Source: Erythrophleum ivorense
Lineage: Eukaryota; Streptophyta; Magnoliopsida; Fabales; Fabaceae
Direction of reading: 5' to 3'
NCBI GenBank assembly: GCA_026724425.1
Contig: JAIUCV010000118.1
Coordinates: forward strand, 930,001-994,000
DNA length: 64,000 bases
Both the position numbers and the translations under genes were made by a program. Below are positions 1-12,258 of this stretch, piece by piece (within the stretch, counting starts at the first letter, position 1; the number at the start of each line of letters is the position of its first letter). The notes beneath the pieces are model-generated. The model had not been told where the DNA came from. It saw only the letters and a list, made by a program, of their open reading frames with translations, and ran no database searches.

Positions 1-1515
1 TTACAAGAGAAACAAATTTTCGCCTGTGTACTAAACTGCTGCCTAGTTAAAAAGAAACATATTAAAGATTGAAAAAACATCTTTACTATAATCCTAATTA
101 ACAATTCCAACCTTAATTATCAATTATCATAACGAGTCAGAGAAATTTAACCAATTAAAGAGGGGGAAAAGCCATAAATTAGTAACAAAGAAAGGAAAAA
201 AACTGAAATTTAGAAGTAAAAAGTAAGAAGTGCAAGATATTCTGTAATATATTAGAAAGAAAAATTCAACAATTTCAAATGCTATTGAGCAAGATACAGA
301 AACAGGGAATAACCAAAGAATCACTAGGAATAACACAGATACAGAAACAACAATTTCAAATGATATTGAACAAGATATATGTCCATTTCTAAGCATCAAT
401 GTTTCATAGGTAAAAACTGAAAAGAAACATTAATGGATGCTAAACAAGGGGGAACTGGAAGCAGTAAAGAAACAACATGTACGTAATTTTCAGGACTTGG
501 ATCAACCACAATGAGAGTCAAATCTTATAATACATGGACAAAAATACATTACTAGAACTAAGGAAGAACTCTAGATGTAATTAAGAACAAGGATAATGAT
601 GGGAGATCGATGAGAATTGGAGATTAAGATGAACAAGAAGAGGTCCTTTCCCAACGCATGTTGCCGGAGACGAAGACGAAAGATTGCTAAAGGACGCATC
701 TAATGATAATGAATCGATGGCCACGATTGCACGCAATGGATGCTCGAGATCGCACCAGGATCAGCTGAACAAAACGACATCGTTTGGATTAATAAGGACG
801 CGTGTTGCATGGTGAAGCGTCAATGCCACGAACAGTCAGGATTTAGAGTAGCAAAACGGCGTCGTTTCAATGCGAAGCAGGTGCTTAGCATTGATGCGAA
901 GAGTAGGTGATCCAGACTCCATCCCATCTTGATCTCCCATGGCTATGCATGTAACTACTCCCAATTTTCATTTTCCTTTTGGTTGATCAATGGTGCAGCT
1001 TGCAACACTTCTCAGCTTAGCAAAATGCACGCATGTTTGTTTATGGGCCGTGAGATGAATTCAATGATTAAGATGTCGCACGAGGGAGGTACAGGAGGCA
1101 GTTTCATGGGAGAGGATCTGATTCTATTTTTTATACAATTCTCCTAATTCATTTAAGTTGTATTGTTATTTACAGATGCCTATTAGATGAACTTGGACAA
1201 AAAATTCAAAAAGGTTGTTTAAAAAATATATATATGGGTTGCGGCATTTGTTTAGGCTAAATTATTTCCTTAGATGACTTAATTATATTACCTTCTTTTC
1301 TAGTATAAAAATATACACATACTTTTCTAGCTAAAATTATTCATTGACCAAAATATTCTCTAAAATGGATGAAGTTAACTTCTTTTAATAAAAAATAAAA
1401 ATATTTTCTTAAATTTTTATTTTAATATGTTTATTCCGTGTTTAAAAAACATAAGCTTAATTTAATAAAAAAAATTGATTAGAATTAAGACCGTGTTTAT
1501 ATTTATTGTTGTTGA
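1..1515. other. intergenic, no gene seen
   Basis: No ORF here shows a recognisable family. The part from about 600 to 950 is richer in G+C than its surroundings and holds two near-palindromes of the form AAAACG..CGTTT. From about 1200 to 1500 the sequence is AT-rich and featureless. Confidence 0.5.
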
Positions 1516-3065
1516 TGTTGAAAATTATGCCTTAAGCTAATCATTGTATTTATGAACATTGTATTTCATTAAGGAAAAAGCGTTTTTCTTTTATTACATT
1601 CATTATATTGTTTGCATGTTTACTATAATAATAATATCTTTAGATAAATCATATTAATTATCCTAAATATCCTTAATTGATCATCATTGTGGGAATGATG
1701 ATGAACTAAAGTTAGTATGATTTTGATTAATTATTATGTGTCAATCATGTATGAAGATATGAATCAAAGTCATAAGCACTTGTTAGGAAATAAGATGCTG
1801 GATCGACCCATTATGAGATAACTATATAGATTAAGTCATGAGTGTATCTCATATATAGCCGTGTCATTAAACCCTCAGATCTGAGATCACCATAGATTCT
1901 TACATGAGGAACACTGTGCTTTGACATAATCAAAAGTCACCTTTAACCGGGTGATTATAAAGGTTGTGATTGGGCATAGTAAAATCCATGTAAAGGAAGA
2001 TGAGTGGTCAAGATGAAATTTGTTCCTCTCATTAGTAGAGAGATATCATTGGGCCACTCGATGAATGAGACTGAGAAATGCATGACCATGCTTGGATGGA
2101 AGGATTTTTCATTTATTCTGTCAGTCTGCTCGGAGATCAAGAAAGTGACGGTCGAGTAAAATGAGGATGACATTTTCATACCTTATATTTGACCTAGATA
2201 TTGTATGACGAAAAGGTTGTGACAAGGTTGTATAATTGGTTGCATCGGATCACCAATTCTTATATGATTTAGATAGTGACAATATCTTGCTAGAAACTAC
2301 TTGTGACTTGTGGATAGAATAGCACTATTGGCCCACTACCAACGTCATATGAACCTACAAGGTCGCACACAAGAACGAACCAACTTGAGTTAAAATGTCC
2401 AAATTCATTGAATCTAAAAATGAGTCTAGATTCAATGAATGTAATGTTCAATTTAAGGTTGAGGAATTTTATAAATATATATTTAATAAAATTCAATATA
2501 TATATATATTTCATATATTTTGATATATTATATATATTTCGAAATATATATATCATCTATTTAATTTAAATAATTAGTTTAAATTTATTCTATAGGATAG
2601 ATTTAAATTTAAACTAATATGATAATTTAAATTTAATCTACATGATAAATTAAATTTAAATATAGTTCTAGATTGAGATCAAATAAATTAATTTAAATTT
2701 ATTTTATAAGATAGATTTAAATTTAAACTAATTTATTTAATTATAATCTGAATTAATTTAAATAATGTATTTAAATTAATCAATCTATTCTAAAATCCTA
2801 ACACACCTCTATAAATAGAGAGGTTGGGATTTTTTAGGTGGATGATTTTTTTTGAGAGAGTCGCTTCCCATCTTAGAGAAAAAAGTGTATGGATGCTTAG
2901 AGAGAGAAAGAGCATCTTCTCTTAGCATGTCATTCGAGTTGCAGTCACTATTTGTATGGATACCGGTAGAAGGTAGAAGGATCAGTCCCTAAAATCCAAC
3001 GATAGAAAGAGAGCTTGAAGAATCACATATCAAAAGTAAAAGTATTTAACTTTATTTAAACAACA
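1516..3065 (+). mobile_element. solo LTR, Copia-like
   Basis: The 1550-bp segment begins TGTTG and ends CAACA, a perfect 5-bp terminal inverted repeat of the TG..CA kind used by LTR retrotransposons. TTGA lies immediately outside both ends (1512-1515 and 3066-3069), consistent with a target-site duplication, although only four bases match. A TATA-like CTATAAATAGAG at about 2811 would suit the LTR promoter. No gag or pol coding sequence adjoins either end, so this is best read as a solo LTR left by recombination. The Copia assignment rests on the termini and is an inference. Confidence 0.6.
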
Positions 3066-4817
3066 TTGATGAATTCATGAAAGGATTTAATTTTTTTTTA
3101 ATTTTTACTATGCCTATTCCAAGAATCCCAGCAATTGAGAGATAAAAAGGAAAGATGAAAATTTTTTTTTAATAAGAAAGAAGATGAAGTTGACTTGGAT
3201 GCCACATGTAATCTATGTTTATGTCTAACGCGAGCTACTGGTAAGTAATTTGCCATGTCAGCATTCAGGTCAGTGTTTAACGAAGTTGGATAACGGTAGT
3301 GGTAAAAGAGGACTGATGTATAACATTCTTTTATAAACTTTGAATTTTAATAGAATAGAATAAAATAAAATAACTAAAATAGAATCTGAAATGAAGTTTT
3401 CCGACTAAAATAGAGTTTTTGCTCAGCTGTTAACACGGAAAGATTTTTAAAATTACCAAAGGAAAAAAAAAGATTGCTTATGCGATTCATTTGGGGGCAG
3501 AATGATTCTTCGCTGCAGTTGCTTTACAAGGCCATCGGTATTGATCTCAATATCTTGAAGTGGGAAGATAGAATTAGACTTGACCAAAGTGTGTTAATTG
3601 GGACATCAAGAGGAATGGCCACCTAAATTACGGAGTCAAATGATGGGTGTAAAGATTTTTTAGAGTTTTTGTTGTAAAGTTTTTGTATAACTTGAAAAGA
3701 GGGTGATATAAAGAATAAAAATGTGTATAAATCTGTTTTTTTTTCTTCTACTCTCTCTCTCTTTTTTTATCTAAACTCTATAAGAACTTTAAAATTAAAA
3801 AAAAAATTAAAAGATTTAGACTCCGAATGGTGGTCCTCATACATTGTGAAGCCATGTACTTCCAGAGAATCCTTCGCATTTACTATCTTATGAAGGAAAT
3901 TATAACAACTTGGATTAATAAATTTTAATCCCCTCATAAAAAACACCTGGGGATAACAGGTATATGTAGAGGAGAGTTTCTACTCCTTTTAAATCATTAG
4001 GTTTTAAAGGGATCACCATAATTTTTATATAGGGTAAAAGTGATTTGTGTTTTTTTTTCCTTTGGATCAAATTCTTGTATTAAATAATAAACAATCCTTT
4101 CATCATTCACAAGGCTCGCATGTTCATTCAAAATCCTCCCATAGTTTTAAGTGCAAATGTGTGCTCAATAAAATGGTAACATATATTATATGGGCCCAAA
4201 CAATAACACAATTTCATATTAAGTTTAATTTATAAATTAATCTGACGAATCTTAGTCAAATATAAAATCAAACATTTCAAATTACATAAGTATTTGCAAG
4301 ATTTGAGGTCAAGACGTATATCCCAATCCCAGTCTCATTCTCTCTGCTTTTTCTGTTCTTACTCTTTTGGTTTTAACTAAAGAAAAGAATCACATTATTA
4401 TCTGTTTCATACTCCCCCATAATTCTACTTTTCAATTTCAGCTCCGAAACCGATCATCGCGGCTTGAAAGCACGTGTTATTTTCCAACCTATTGACTAGA
4501 TTCGTGATTCTGTAGCTTCCTTCCATAATCAACCCAGTCGGTCATAGCATCATCTCATTTTGTGGAAACTCAAAACAGTATGTGTCACTATCCTCGTCCC
4601 TTTCTGAGTTTGCTAGCTAAGCTTCTTTTCTTAATTAAAAAGACCCAAAGCCCACATACCTCAGGTCAAGTGAAGGAGATTCTTTAGTCAATAATGGTGC
4701 GCTATTCACTCCTCGAGTTCAGTTAAATATTGTTATATTCTGTGACCCCTTCTATACGCTTCACAAGCTGAGATTTCAGTGGAGACGCGTTTACCACCAC
4801 TTTCTACTTTTATCTAA
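3066..4817. other. AT-rich intergenic, no gene seen
   Basis: The stretch has a pyrimidine-rich patch near 3740-3770 and scattered poly-A runs. The short open frames are not supported by any domain or codon pattern I recognise. Confidence 0.4.
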
Positions 4818-5046
4818 GAAGAATCATGCCTTGTAAATGTCTTTCTCCCAAAGATATTGGTCCTAATAAAATTGAAGCAAACTAAACGTCATGGAAGATG
4901 ATATTGCCTTTTTGTTTCATCAGGCTTCAAAGTCAGAAAAAGTAGCACGAACACATGTTGATCACATTGTATTTAATTTCATTAATGAAAAAAAAAAAAA
5001 GAGACCACATGGATTTATTTAATTATATATGGCTTGTTTTTCAACT
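4818..5046 (+). repeat. inverted repeat, arm A
   Basis: This arm matches the reverse complement of 6205-6442 over most of its length. Shared blocks include GAATCATGCCTTG, AAAGATATTGGTC, TTTTTGTTTCATCAGG and TGATCACATTGTATTTAA, in the same order. The arms have diverged by small indels and substitutions. They are separated by about 1.16 kb. Just downstream (about 5190-5222) is a patch resembling the sequence immediately upstream of the receptor gene (about 8098-8132). Confidence 0.7.
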
Positions 5047-6204
5047 TTTTTAGATGGTCCACACAAAAGTTGTTACACAGAAGTTTGAGAGGTGTGATGC
5101 CGCGCCACACAAAATTTGTTAGAGGTTCTCATGACGTTGCGAAAAATTGCTTTATGGTTCTTCACAACACGTTAGGTTTGCAAGAATACAAGTCATGCAG
5201 GATTAATTTTGCTTTACGGTTCATTTGTGCGTATTGTTCTTTAAGATTGGGCATAACACCCAATGTTCACGCTATACCTGTAAATAATTTAATCGTATTA
5301 GAAATTAAATTCAGAACCTTAGTCAAAATTAATTGAAGCAGTAGAAGAAAGTGATTTTGGGAATTAGTTGTGTCCAGTTTCTTTTATCGTACTACCAAAA
5401 ATAAAATTTTAAAGTCATGAATAGATTTATTGAAGATTGAGAGAAGAAGAAATGGGGTATATATATATATATATATACACCCACACACACAGAGGCAACT
5501 AAACAGAGACAATAGATTAAATAATAGGAAGTGTATTTTAGGGATTTTATATAATTAGAGTTTTTAAGTTTAGAAAATAGAGGGATTATTGCAATATGGC
5601 TAATGATCAAGACCAATTGCCATTTTTTTTAGACTGGGAGACATTGCAGTTGGAGGCAAAAATTAGAATGAAGGTATACAGTTTTTCTTAAATAATATGA
5701 ACATAATTGAGCGGCTCCTATTAATAATTATATACACTGATAAATAAAAAGATTATCTTTGGCCTGAAGCACCATTTATTTGACATACCTTTTGGTTCTT
5801 TTGATTGCAAAGTTATATAGATTGAAATTTGAAACTCTCCGTTGGCATAACTTTAAGCATTAGTTACATGAATCTCGATAAATACTTCCTAATAAATTTA
5901 TCATCACATGCTTCATACCTAGTTATATAATAACATTAAACTTGCACATCTAAATTAAAGGTCAAATTATACCAATTTCAATAAGAGCAGCAATTGAACT
6001 TGAAACAAACTTAAGCAGAGCCAAATGAAAGACATCTAACTAATGCCTTTACATAGGCAACTTCAGCGAGGCATCAATCCTCTGGTAGATTTCGGATTAG
6101 CAACCTTTGTGTGGGCAAATTGACTGTTAAATTTTATTCTTGACTTAAAGCTTGCTGGATTGAGAAATGTTTCCACATAGATGGTGAATTACACTTGTCT
6201 GAAA
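5047..6204. other. spacer between inverted-repeat arms
   Basis: AT-rich spacer with a compound TA/CA microsatellite at about 5459-5492. The 100-residue open frame near 5034-5336 has no recognisable domain and is probably not coding. Confidence 0.4.
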
Positions 6205-6442
6205 CGTTTGAAAAACTCCATATATAATTACATTAATAATAAAATTGATCCATCTCGTCTCTCTTTTTTCATTGATGTAGTTAAATACAATGTGATCAAT
6301 ATGTGCTTGGGCAGCTTTTTCCGAAATTAAAACCTGATGAAACAAAAAAGGAAATATCATGTTTCACGACGTTTCATTTGCTTCAATTTTAAGAAGACCA
6401 ATATCTTTAGAAAAAGAACATATACAAGGCATGATTCCTCTT
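6205..6442 (-). repeat. inverted repeat, arm B
   Basis: Reverse-complement partner of 4818-5046. The flanking motif GGAAACTGCCCAAAGCAACT at about 6442-6461 recurs in the same orientation at about 6607-6626. That second copy, read on the minus strand (about 6598-6660), aligns with the receptor upstream region at about 7957-8009 through shared blocks such as CGTTCAAATTC and CAAAAGTTGCTTT. The arms therefore belong to a family of receptor-upstream relics. Confidence 0.65.
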
Positions 6443-6669
6443 GGAAACTGCCCAAAGCAACTTATGGCACGGGTACAGTTATTACTGCGAGTCCAAAGTC
6501 TTGGTCATCCATCCGACTATCTTTGCTCTAACGTTGAAACCCAAATCATAAGTATCTTTATGCAACTCATCTTCCGTTAACTTGCTATTTGGGCATGATT
6601 CTTCTTGGAAACTGCCCAAAGCAACTTTTGTTGGAGAATTTGAACGTCAACAATATGTTCCATACAACA

Positions 6670-7556
6670 AATCTTGGTCTTATTCAAAAATATTATAATA
6701 TTTTATTCTGTTATGTTAACTTCTATATTTTTAAACAATAAGAATTATAAATTTATACTTTATGAAATTTTTTACAATATGATGAGAAACTTGTACATCA
6801 CGCTAGATCTCATGTATATTCTTCAATTTAATTTAAGGCATTCGTTGACTAGGAGCCCTGTCGATTACGACGCTTTGATGATACATCTTTTCACAATCAC
6901 CTCGCGAGCTTGCATTTGATTGGATGTGTAGATTCTTTACCCAATAATTTATTTTACCCATCTGTATTCAAATATGATTTAAACCATTATTATGAAGTTG
7001 TGAGTAATAGAGCGTGAATCTTATACAATGCTTTATTTATGTCATTATAAAAAATAATAATAATTTCCCAACTATCACCACGAAACGAACACTCACATCC
7101 CTGTATATCAGAACGTGGACGCTGATTATGTGGTTGGGGCTTTGACGAACAAAAAAGACTCAGTTTGAATGACAATAATGTAGTGTTTGATTTTGAAATT
7201 AGTTAATTTTTTTAAGACTAAATTATACAAATTTTTTCAAAGTTTTGTTAAAATTACACAATTTTCTCTTAAAACAAAATTGTTATCTTGTATTTTAGTT
7301 TAATTTAAAATTTTTTTACTAAAATATTTTTCATTAACTTAAATGCGTATTTTTTTAACAAAAAAAATTAATGGAAGACATTTTTGTCCAAAAATTTAAA
7401 CTTAACCTACAATATGAAATAACTTTTTATTTCATAAGAAATTTATATATTTTTTAAAAATATATGAAAGATTTATATAATTTCTACAATTCAGAAAATG
7501 TTTGTCTAACTTTTTATTTTAGAAAAAATTTTATGTATATTTTTAATCAGTGTATG
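6670..7556. other. AT-rich intergenic, no gene seen
   Basis: No domain-bearing ORF. The part from about 7190 to 7540 is strongly A/T-homopolymeric, as in degraded transposon sequence, but I could not define its ends. Confidence 0.4.
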
Positions 7557-7853
7557 TACTCCCTCCAGTCCTATTTATAAGAAAATTTAAAGAGATTTTT
7601 TTTGTCTCAAAATATAAGAAACATGACATATTTTTTTATTTTACTAAATAATAAATTTTTTTTTATCCTTCATTTATTGTTACATCTAATACACTTAACA
7701 ATGTATAACGTTTTTCCATGCAAAATAAAGATGGGTAAAATAAGAAAAAATTATCAAATTTAAACTTAATTAATGAGTTAAATTAATATTAACTATTTTT
7801 GTTAATACCAGTGAAACAGTTTTTGTTTCTAATGAACAGAACCGGATATAGTA
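7557..7853. mobile_element. Stowaway-like MITE
   Basis: The left end reads TACTCCCTCCAGTCCTATTT, close to the CTCCCTCCGTCC termini typical of plant Stowaway (Tc1/mariner) MITEs. The right end (about 7826-7853), reverse complemented, reads TACTATATCCGGTTCTGTTC and agrees with the left end at roughly 20 of 28 positions. TA flanks the element on both sides, as expected for this superfamily. At about 297 bp it has no coding capacity. It ends about 340 bp before the receptor start codon. Confidence 0.6.
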
Positions 7854-7942
7854 TTAAGCTTGTGATGGTTTATTATGAAGTATTAAACACCACCAACAAG
7901 AAAATCCAACATTTGTCCATATAGCCATACGTTCTCATGACT

Positions 7943-7954
7943 TTGACGTTGACC
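7943..7954 (+). promoter_or_regulatory. paired W-box-like motif upstream of the RLP
   Basis: TTGAC at 7943-7947 and TTGACC at 7949-7954 lie side by side about 240 bp before the start codon, with TGACG between them. Closely spaced W-boxes are WRKY-factor binding sites common in defence gene promoters. Binding here is inferred from sequence alone. Confidence 0.4.
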
Positions 7955-8194
7955 TAATATTGTTACCGTTCAAATTCCCCACACAAAAGTTGCTTTAGGA
8001 AGTCTCCAGTGCCTTATATTTTCATCTGATTGCCTCAGTAAGGACTTCTAATCGAATGCACTCACATGGAAAATGGCTTCATTTTTCATCACAAAACAAG
8101 TCACGCATGGTTAATTAGTTTTGCTTTCTAAAGAAAATTCTTCTTCCTCCAAACGTACTCTACCCCAATTTCTTTTCCCATTCTCATAATCAGC

Positions 8195-11100
8195 ATGGCT
8201 CTGAAATTTGTTCATGCATTTCTTCTTGTTTTTCTTGTGCACATCTCAGTGAGTGTGGGATTGATGTGCATAGAAAGGGAGAGACAAGCATTGCTTTCAC
8301 TAAAGCAGGGATTTGTAGATGAGCCTGGTCGACTCTCTTCATGGGGAAGTGGAGAAGACCAATATGAATGTTGCAAATGGAAGGGCATTGTATGCAATAA
8401 TCGATCAGGTCATGTGCTTGAGCTTGATCTTCACAACAAGGGAGAATTTTATGCAGGATTACAAGGTACGATAAGTCCATCATTGGCTGAGTTACGTCAT
8501 TTGAATTATTTAGATCTCAGTTCCAATTATTTTAATGCAAGTCTGCAAATCCCAAGATTCACAGGCTCTTTAACTCAACTAAAATACCTTAACCTCTCTA
8601 ATAGTTTTGGGAGAGGAAATGTACCAGAAGAATTTGGAAATCTATTCCATTTGCAATATCTTGATCTTCACTCAAATGGTCTTGATGGGAAATTTCCTTC
8701 TCAGTTATTGAACCTATCACACTTAAAATATCTTGACCTCCAAGGCAACAATTTCTATGGTGTAATACCACATCGACTTGGCAATCTTTCTTGTCTGCAA
8801 CATCTTTATCTAAGCTTTAATTTAAGAACCAATCTAGAGTGGGTAAGTTATCTTTCCTCTTCTTTGTCAACTCTCTCACTCCACAGCATTGATCTTAGTA
8901 ATGCAAACAATTGGCCACAATTGCCAAGTGATCTTCCTCTTCTTAGAGAATTAACGTTAAGTGGATGCAATCTTACTCATAGAGCTCCTCTGTCAATTTC
9001 TAACATGAACATTTCTAGAGTTCTTGCTTTCATTGATATCTCTTACAATAATCTCATGTCCTCTATCTTTGGATGGTTGTTGAATTTTAAAAATAGCCTT
9101 GCTGTACTTAATCTTTCTAACAACCACATAAGAAATGTCATACCAGATGTCATTGGAAACTTTAGCTCCCTCCAAGTTTTACAACTTAAAGAAAACCTGC
9201 TTCTTCATGGGATGCCTGAGTCCTTATGGGATATATGCAGTTTACATGAATTACGTCTATATGGCAACAAGTTGAGTGGACAACTTCATGACTTTGTTCC
9301 CACTTCGCCTTTCTGTGCACAAAAATCATTGAAGATTTTAGATCTTGGATCCAACCAAATCACAGGAACAATGCCTGATCTTTCTCAATTGTCATCTTTG
9401 CAAGAATTGGATCTAAGATTGAACAAAATCAATGGAGCTTTAACTCAAAGTATTGGAAAACTGTCAAACTTGGAGATCTTAGAAGTTGAATACAATTCTT
9501 TAGAAGGTGTGATTACCGAAGCTCATTTCAGGGATCTGTCTAAACTAAGGATTTTAAATCTCGCATTCAACCAGATTTCAGGGACAATGCCAGATCTTTC
9601 TCAATTATCATCTTTGCAAGAATTGGATCTAAGTCACAACAACATCAGTGGTGTTTTAACTGAAAGCATAGGAAAATTGTCAAACTTGGAGGCTATATAC
9701 ATTTATGAGAATTCTTTAGAAGGTGTGGTTACTGAAACTCATTTCAAGGACCTATCTAAACTAAGAATTTTGGATTTAGCGTTCAACCAAATCGCAGGGA
9801 CAATACCAGATCTTTCTCAACTGTCATCTTTGCAAGAATTATATCTAGGTGGCAACAACATTAGTGGAGCTTTAACTGAAAGCATTGGAAAACTATCAAA
9901 CTTAAAGGCCTTATACATTTTTTATAATTCTTTAGAAGGTGTGGTTACTGAAGCTCATTTCAAGAATCTATTTAAACTAGAGATATTGGATTTAGCATTC
10001 AATAAGCTTACCCTCAACATTAGTGCTGAATGGGTGCCACCATTCCAATTGGAGCACATATTATTATGTTCTTGCAAGGTGGGTCCTCATTTTCCAATGT
10101 GGCTTCAAACTCAAAAGCATTACAAGTTGCTAGATATGTCAGGATGTAAAATTTCTGAGACAATCCCTGTTGGATTTTGGAATAGCTTGCCTCACTCATT
10201 AGAATATTTCTATCTTTCTCATAACCATATGGGAGGTGAAATTCCAAATTTGCAAGTAAAATTTAATGGGAATTTAGATATTGATTTGAGCTCAAATCTT
10301 TTCCGTGGCCCTATCCCATCCTTCTTGGCAACAGCAAATGCCTTACGTCTAAATGACAACAAGTTCACAGATTTAACTTCCCTCCTTTGCACGAATAAAG
10401 CCAATAAGATTGCATTCCTTGATCTTTCGAATAATCATTTGTCTGAGATCCCAGATTGCTGGCAAAATCTGAAATCACTTTCTTATCTTCATTTGGGCAA
10501 TAATAACATTGTTGGAAAGATCCCCACATCCATGTGTTCCTTGACTAATATTGAACAAATATATTTTCGCAATAACAATTTAACAGGAGAGATTTCCTTG
10601 TCTTTAAGTAATTGGGAAAAGTTGGTTGTCTTTGATGTTAGTCATAACAAATTATCTGGGCCTGTTCCACCATGGATTGGGGACAAACTTAAGAAATTAA
10701 AGGTCTTGATTTTGAAATCTAATCAGTTCTATGGAAACCTGCCAACAAACATTTGTTTGCTTGCTTCTCTTCAAATATTAGACCTGTCTCTGAATAATAT
10801 ATCAGGAAACATACCAAGATGTCTCAACAAACTCACTGCCATGACTGATCAAATAAATCCAAATGCAACTATCAGTATCGAGTATATGAAGGCAAGCAGT
10901 CCTAATGGAAGTGAATATCAGGATTATAATGCTAGTGAATTGCTCATGTGGAAAGGAAGAGAATTTGAGTACAGAAGTATTTTGGGGTATATGAGAATTA
11001 TCGATCTCTCAAACAATAATTTAGTCGGAGAAATTCCCAGAGAGATTATGAATCTTGCTGGATTGGTTTCCCTGAACATTTCAAGAAACAAACTAAGCGG

Positions 11101-12017
11101 AAAGATTCCTTCCACTATTGGACAATTGAAATCATTAAATGTTCTTGATCTGTCAAGAAACTTTTTGTCTGGAGCAATCCCATCAAGTCTTTCTGATTTA
11201 CATTTTCTTGGCATGCTAAACCTTTCCTATAACAACTTATCAGGCAAAATTCCTGTAGGTACCCAAATTCAAAGTTTTGAAAGCACTTCTTTTATGGGGA
11301 ATACAGAACTTTGTGGAGCACCCCTTCCTAAACAGTGTCCAGATGAGTTAATAAATGAAGGCCAACATGATAGGAACGATAGAGATGGAAATCAGATTTT
11401 GGACCATGGCATGTACATTAGCTTCACATTTGGATTTATTGTTGGATTTTGGGGAGTTTGTGGATCATTATGTTTGAACGAATCTTGGAGATATTCTTAT
11501 TTCAAGTTTTTCAATGATACGTACAATGCCCTTTATGTACTTATGGCAGTAAATATTACAAGATTGCAAAGAAGATTCAATGGCTTCAAGGTAATTCTCA
11601 TTATTATTGCCCAAAAAAAAAAAGGAAATAGAAGTTATATGCAATTTTTTCTCACCAAAAAAAAAAAAAACGCCTGTAGTGCACATGGCTGTATATATTG
11701 TACATTGCCCAATTGGTTATAGCTTCTCGAGTTCACAAATTACGCGCGCGCATGTGTGTCTTAGCTAGAATTATGTGAAATTACAGATTCTTAGTATTTA
11801 TTTATTAAATTTAGAATAAGCCAATCTTGGTTGTTAGATTTAAAGTGGTTACATTATCTATTGCGTAGATTGGATAATAACGTTACTGGCAAATTAAAGT
11901 AGGCACCTATCACAATTTTGAAGTAGTGTTGTAGTTCTTTGACCAACTTGATACACACTAATATGCATCTCTTACTGATTCTTGCAGGAAAGATTTAAGG
12001 AGTATCTCTCAACGTAG
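8195..12017 (+). CDS. LRR receptor-like protein (RLP, Cf-9/EIX2 type)
   Basis: Cell-surface LRR receptor without a kinase; such RLPs sense ligands outside the cell and signal through partner kinases (SOBIR1 and BAK1 in characterised members). Seen: signal peptide (residues 1-23), LRRNT with C25, C59-C60 and C67, then a long run of plant-type LRRs. A non-LRR island ends in LLMWKGREFEYRS (about 915-927) and is followed by four LRRs. The cap motif is LCGAPLPKQC, then comes an acidic stretch, one membrane helix (about 1074-1093) with GFIVGFWGVCG, and a short basic tail. Exon 1 is open from 8195 for 1132 codons to FNGFK at 11590. A consensus donor AAG/GTAATT at 11591 and an acceptor TTGCAG ending at 11987 join in phase 0 to a nine-codon exon with stop at 12015-12017, giving 1141 residues. 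Unspliced reading would stop at 11722 after a low-complexity lysine- and asparagine-rich tail. Three near-identical 72-residue LRR blocks lie at about 379-594. No internal stop: probably functional. Confidence 0.93.
9330..9977 (+). repeat. three tandem 216-bp LRR blocks within the RLP
   Basis: TMPDLSQLSSLQEL, TMPDLSQLSSLQEL and TIPDLSQLSSLQEL start at near-identical points spaced exactly 216 bp apart (9371, 9587, 9803). Each block of 72 residues holds three LRRs, also including the stretches IGKLSNL and NSLEGV.TE.HF. The nucleotide match is high, so the duplication is recent relative to the other LRRs. Confidence 0.9.
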
Positions 12018-12252
12018 ACTGAAGCTCATTCACAGGGTAGCGAACTTTTACGCAAATGCCTTGGTTAGGAGTTTTATTGTTTGTGAAGGGCTCAAGCTCC
12101 GTAATTTGTCTGTGTATCTTGTGTTTTAATTATGTGTTGTGAAACTTTGTGTCTGATGGTGGTTTTATTTAAGCAATGTGCTATGAAATATTTTTCATGA
12201 TATCAAGGTACAACTCTACAATTGTTCTTCTTGAGCTCTAGTTAATTTAGGG

Positions 12253-12258
12253 AATAAA
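12253..12258 (+). terminator. possible poly(A) signal of the RLP
   Basis: AATAAA about 235 bp after the inferred exon-2 stop is at a plausible distance for a plant 3' end. Plant poly(A) signals are loose, so this is tentative. Confidence 0.25.

Noticed and set aside
5034..5336. 100-codon plus-strand frame
   Set aside because: No domain or transit/signal feature, and it overlaps the inverted-repeat relic.
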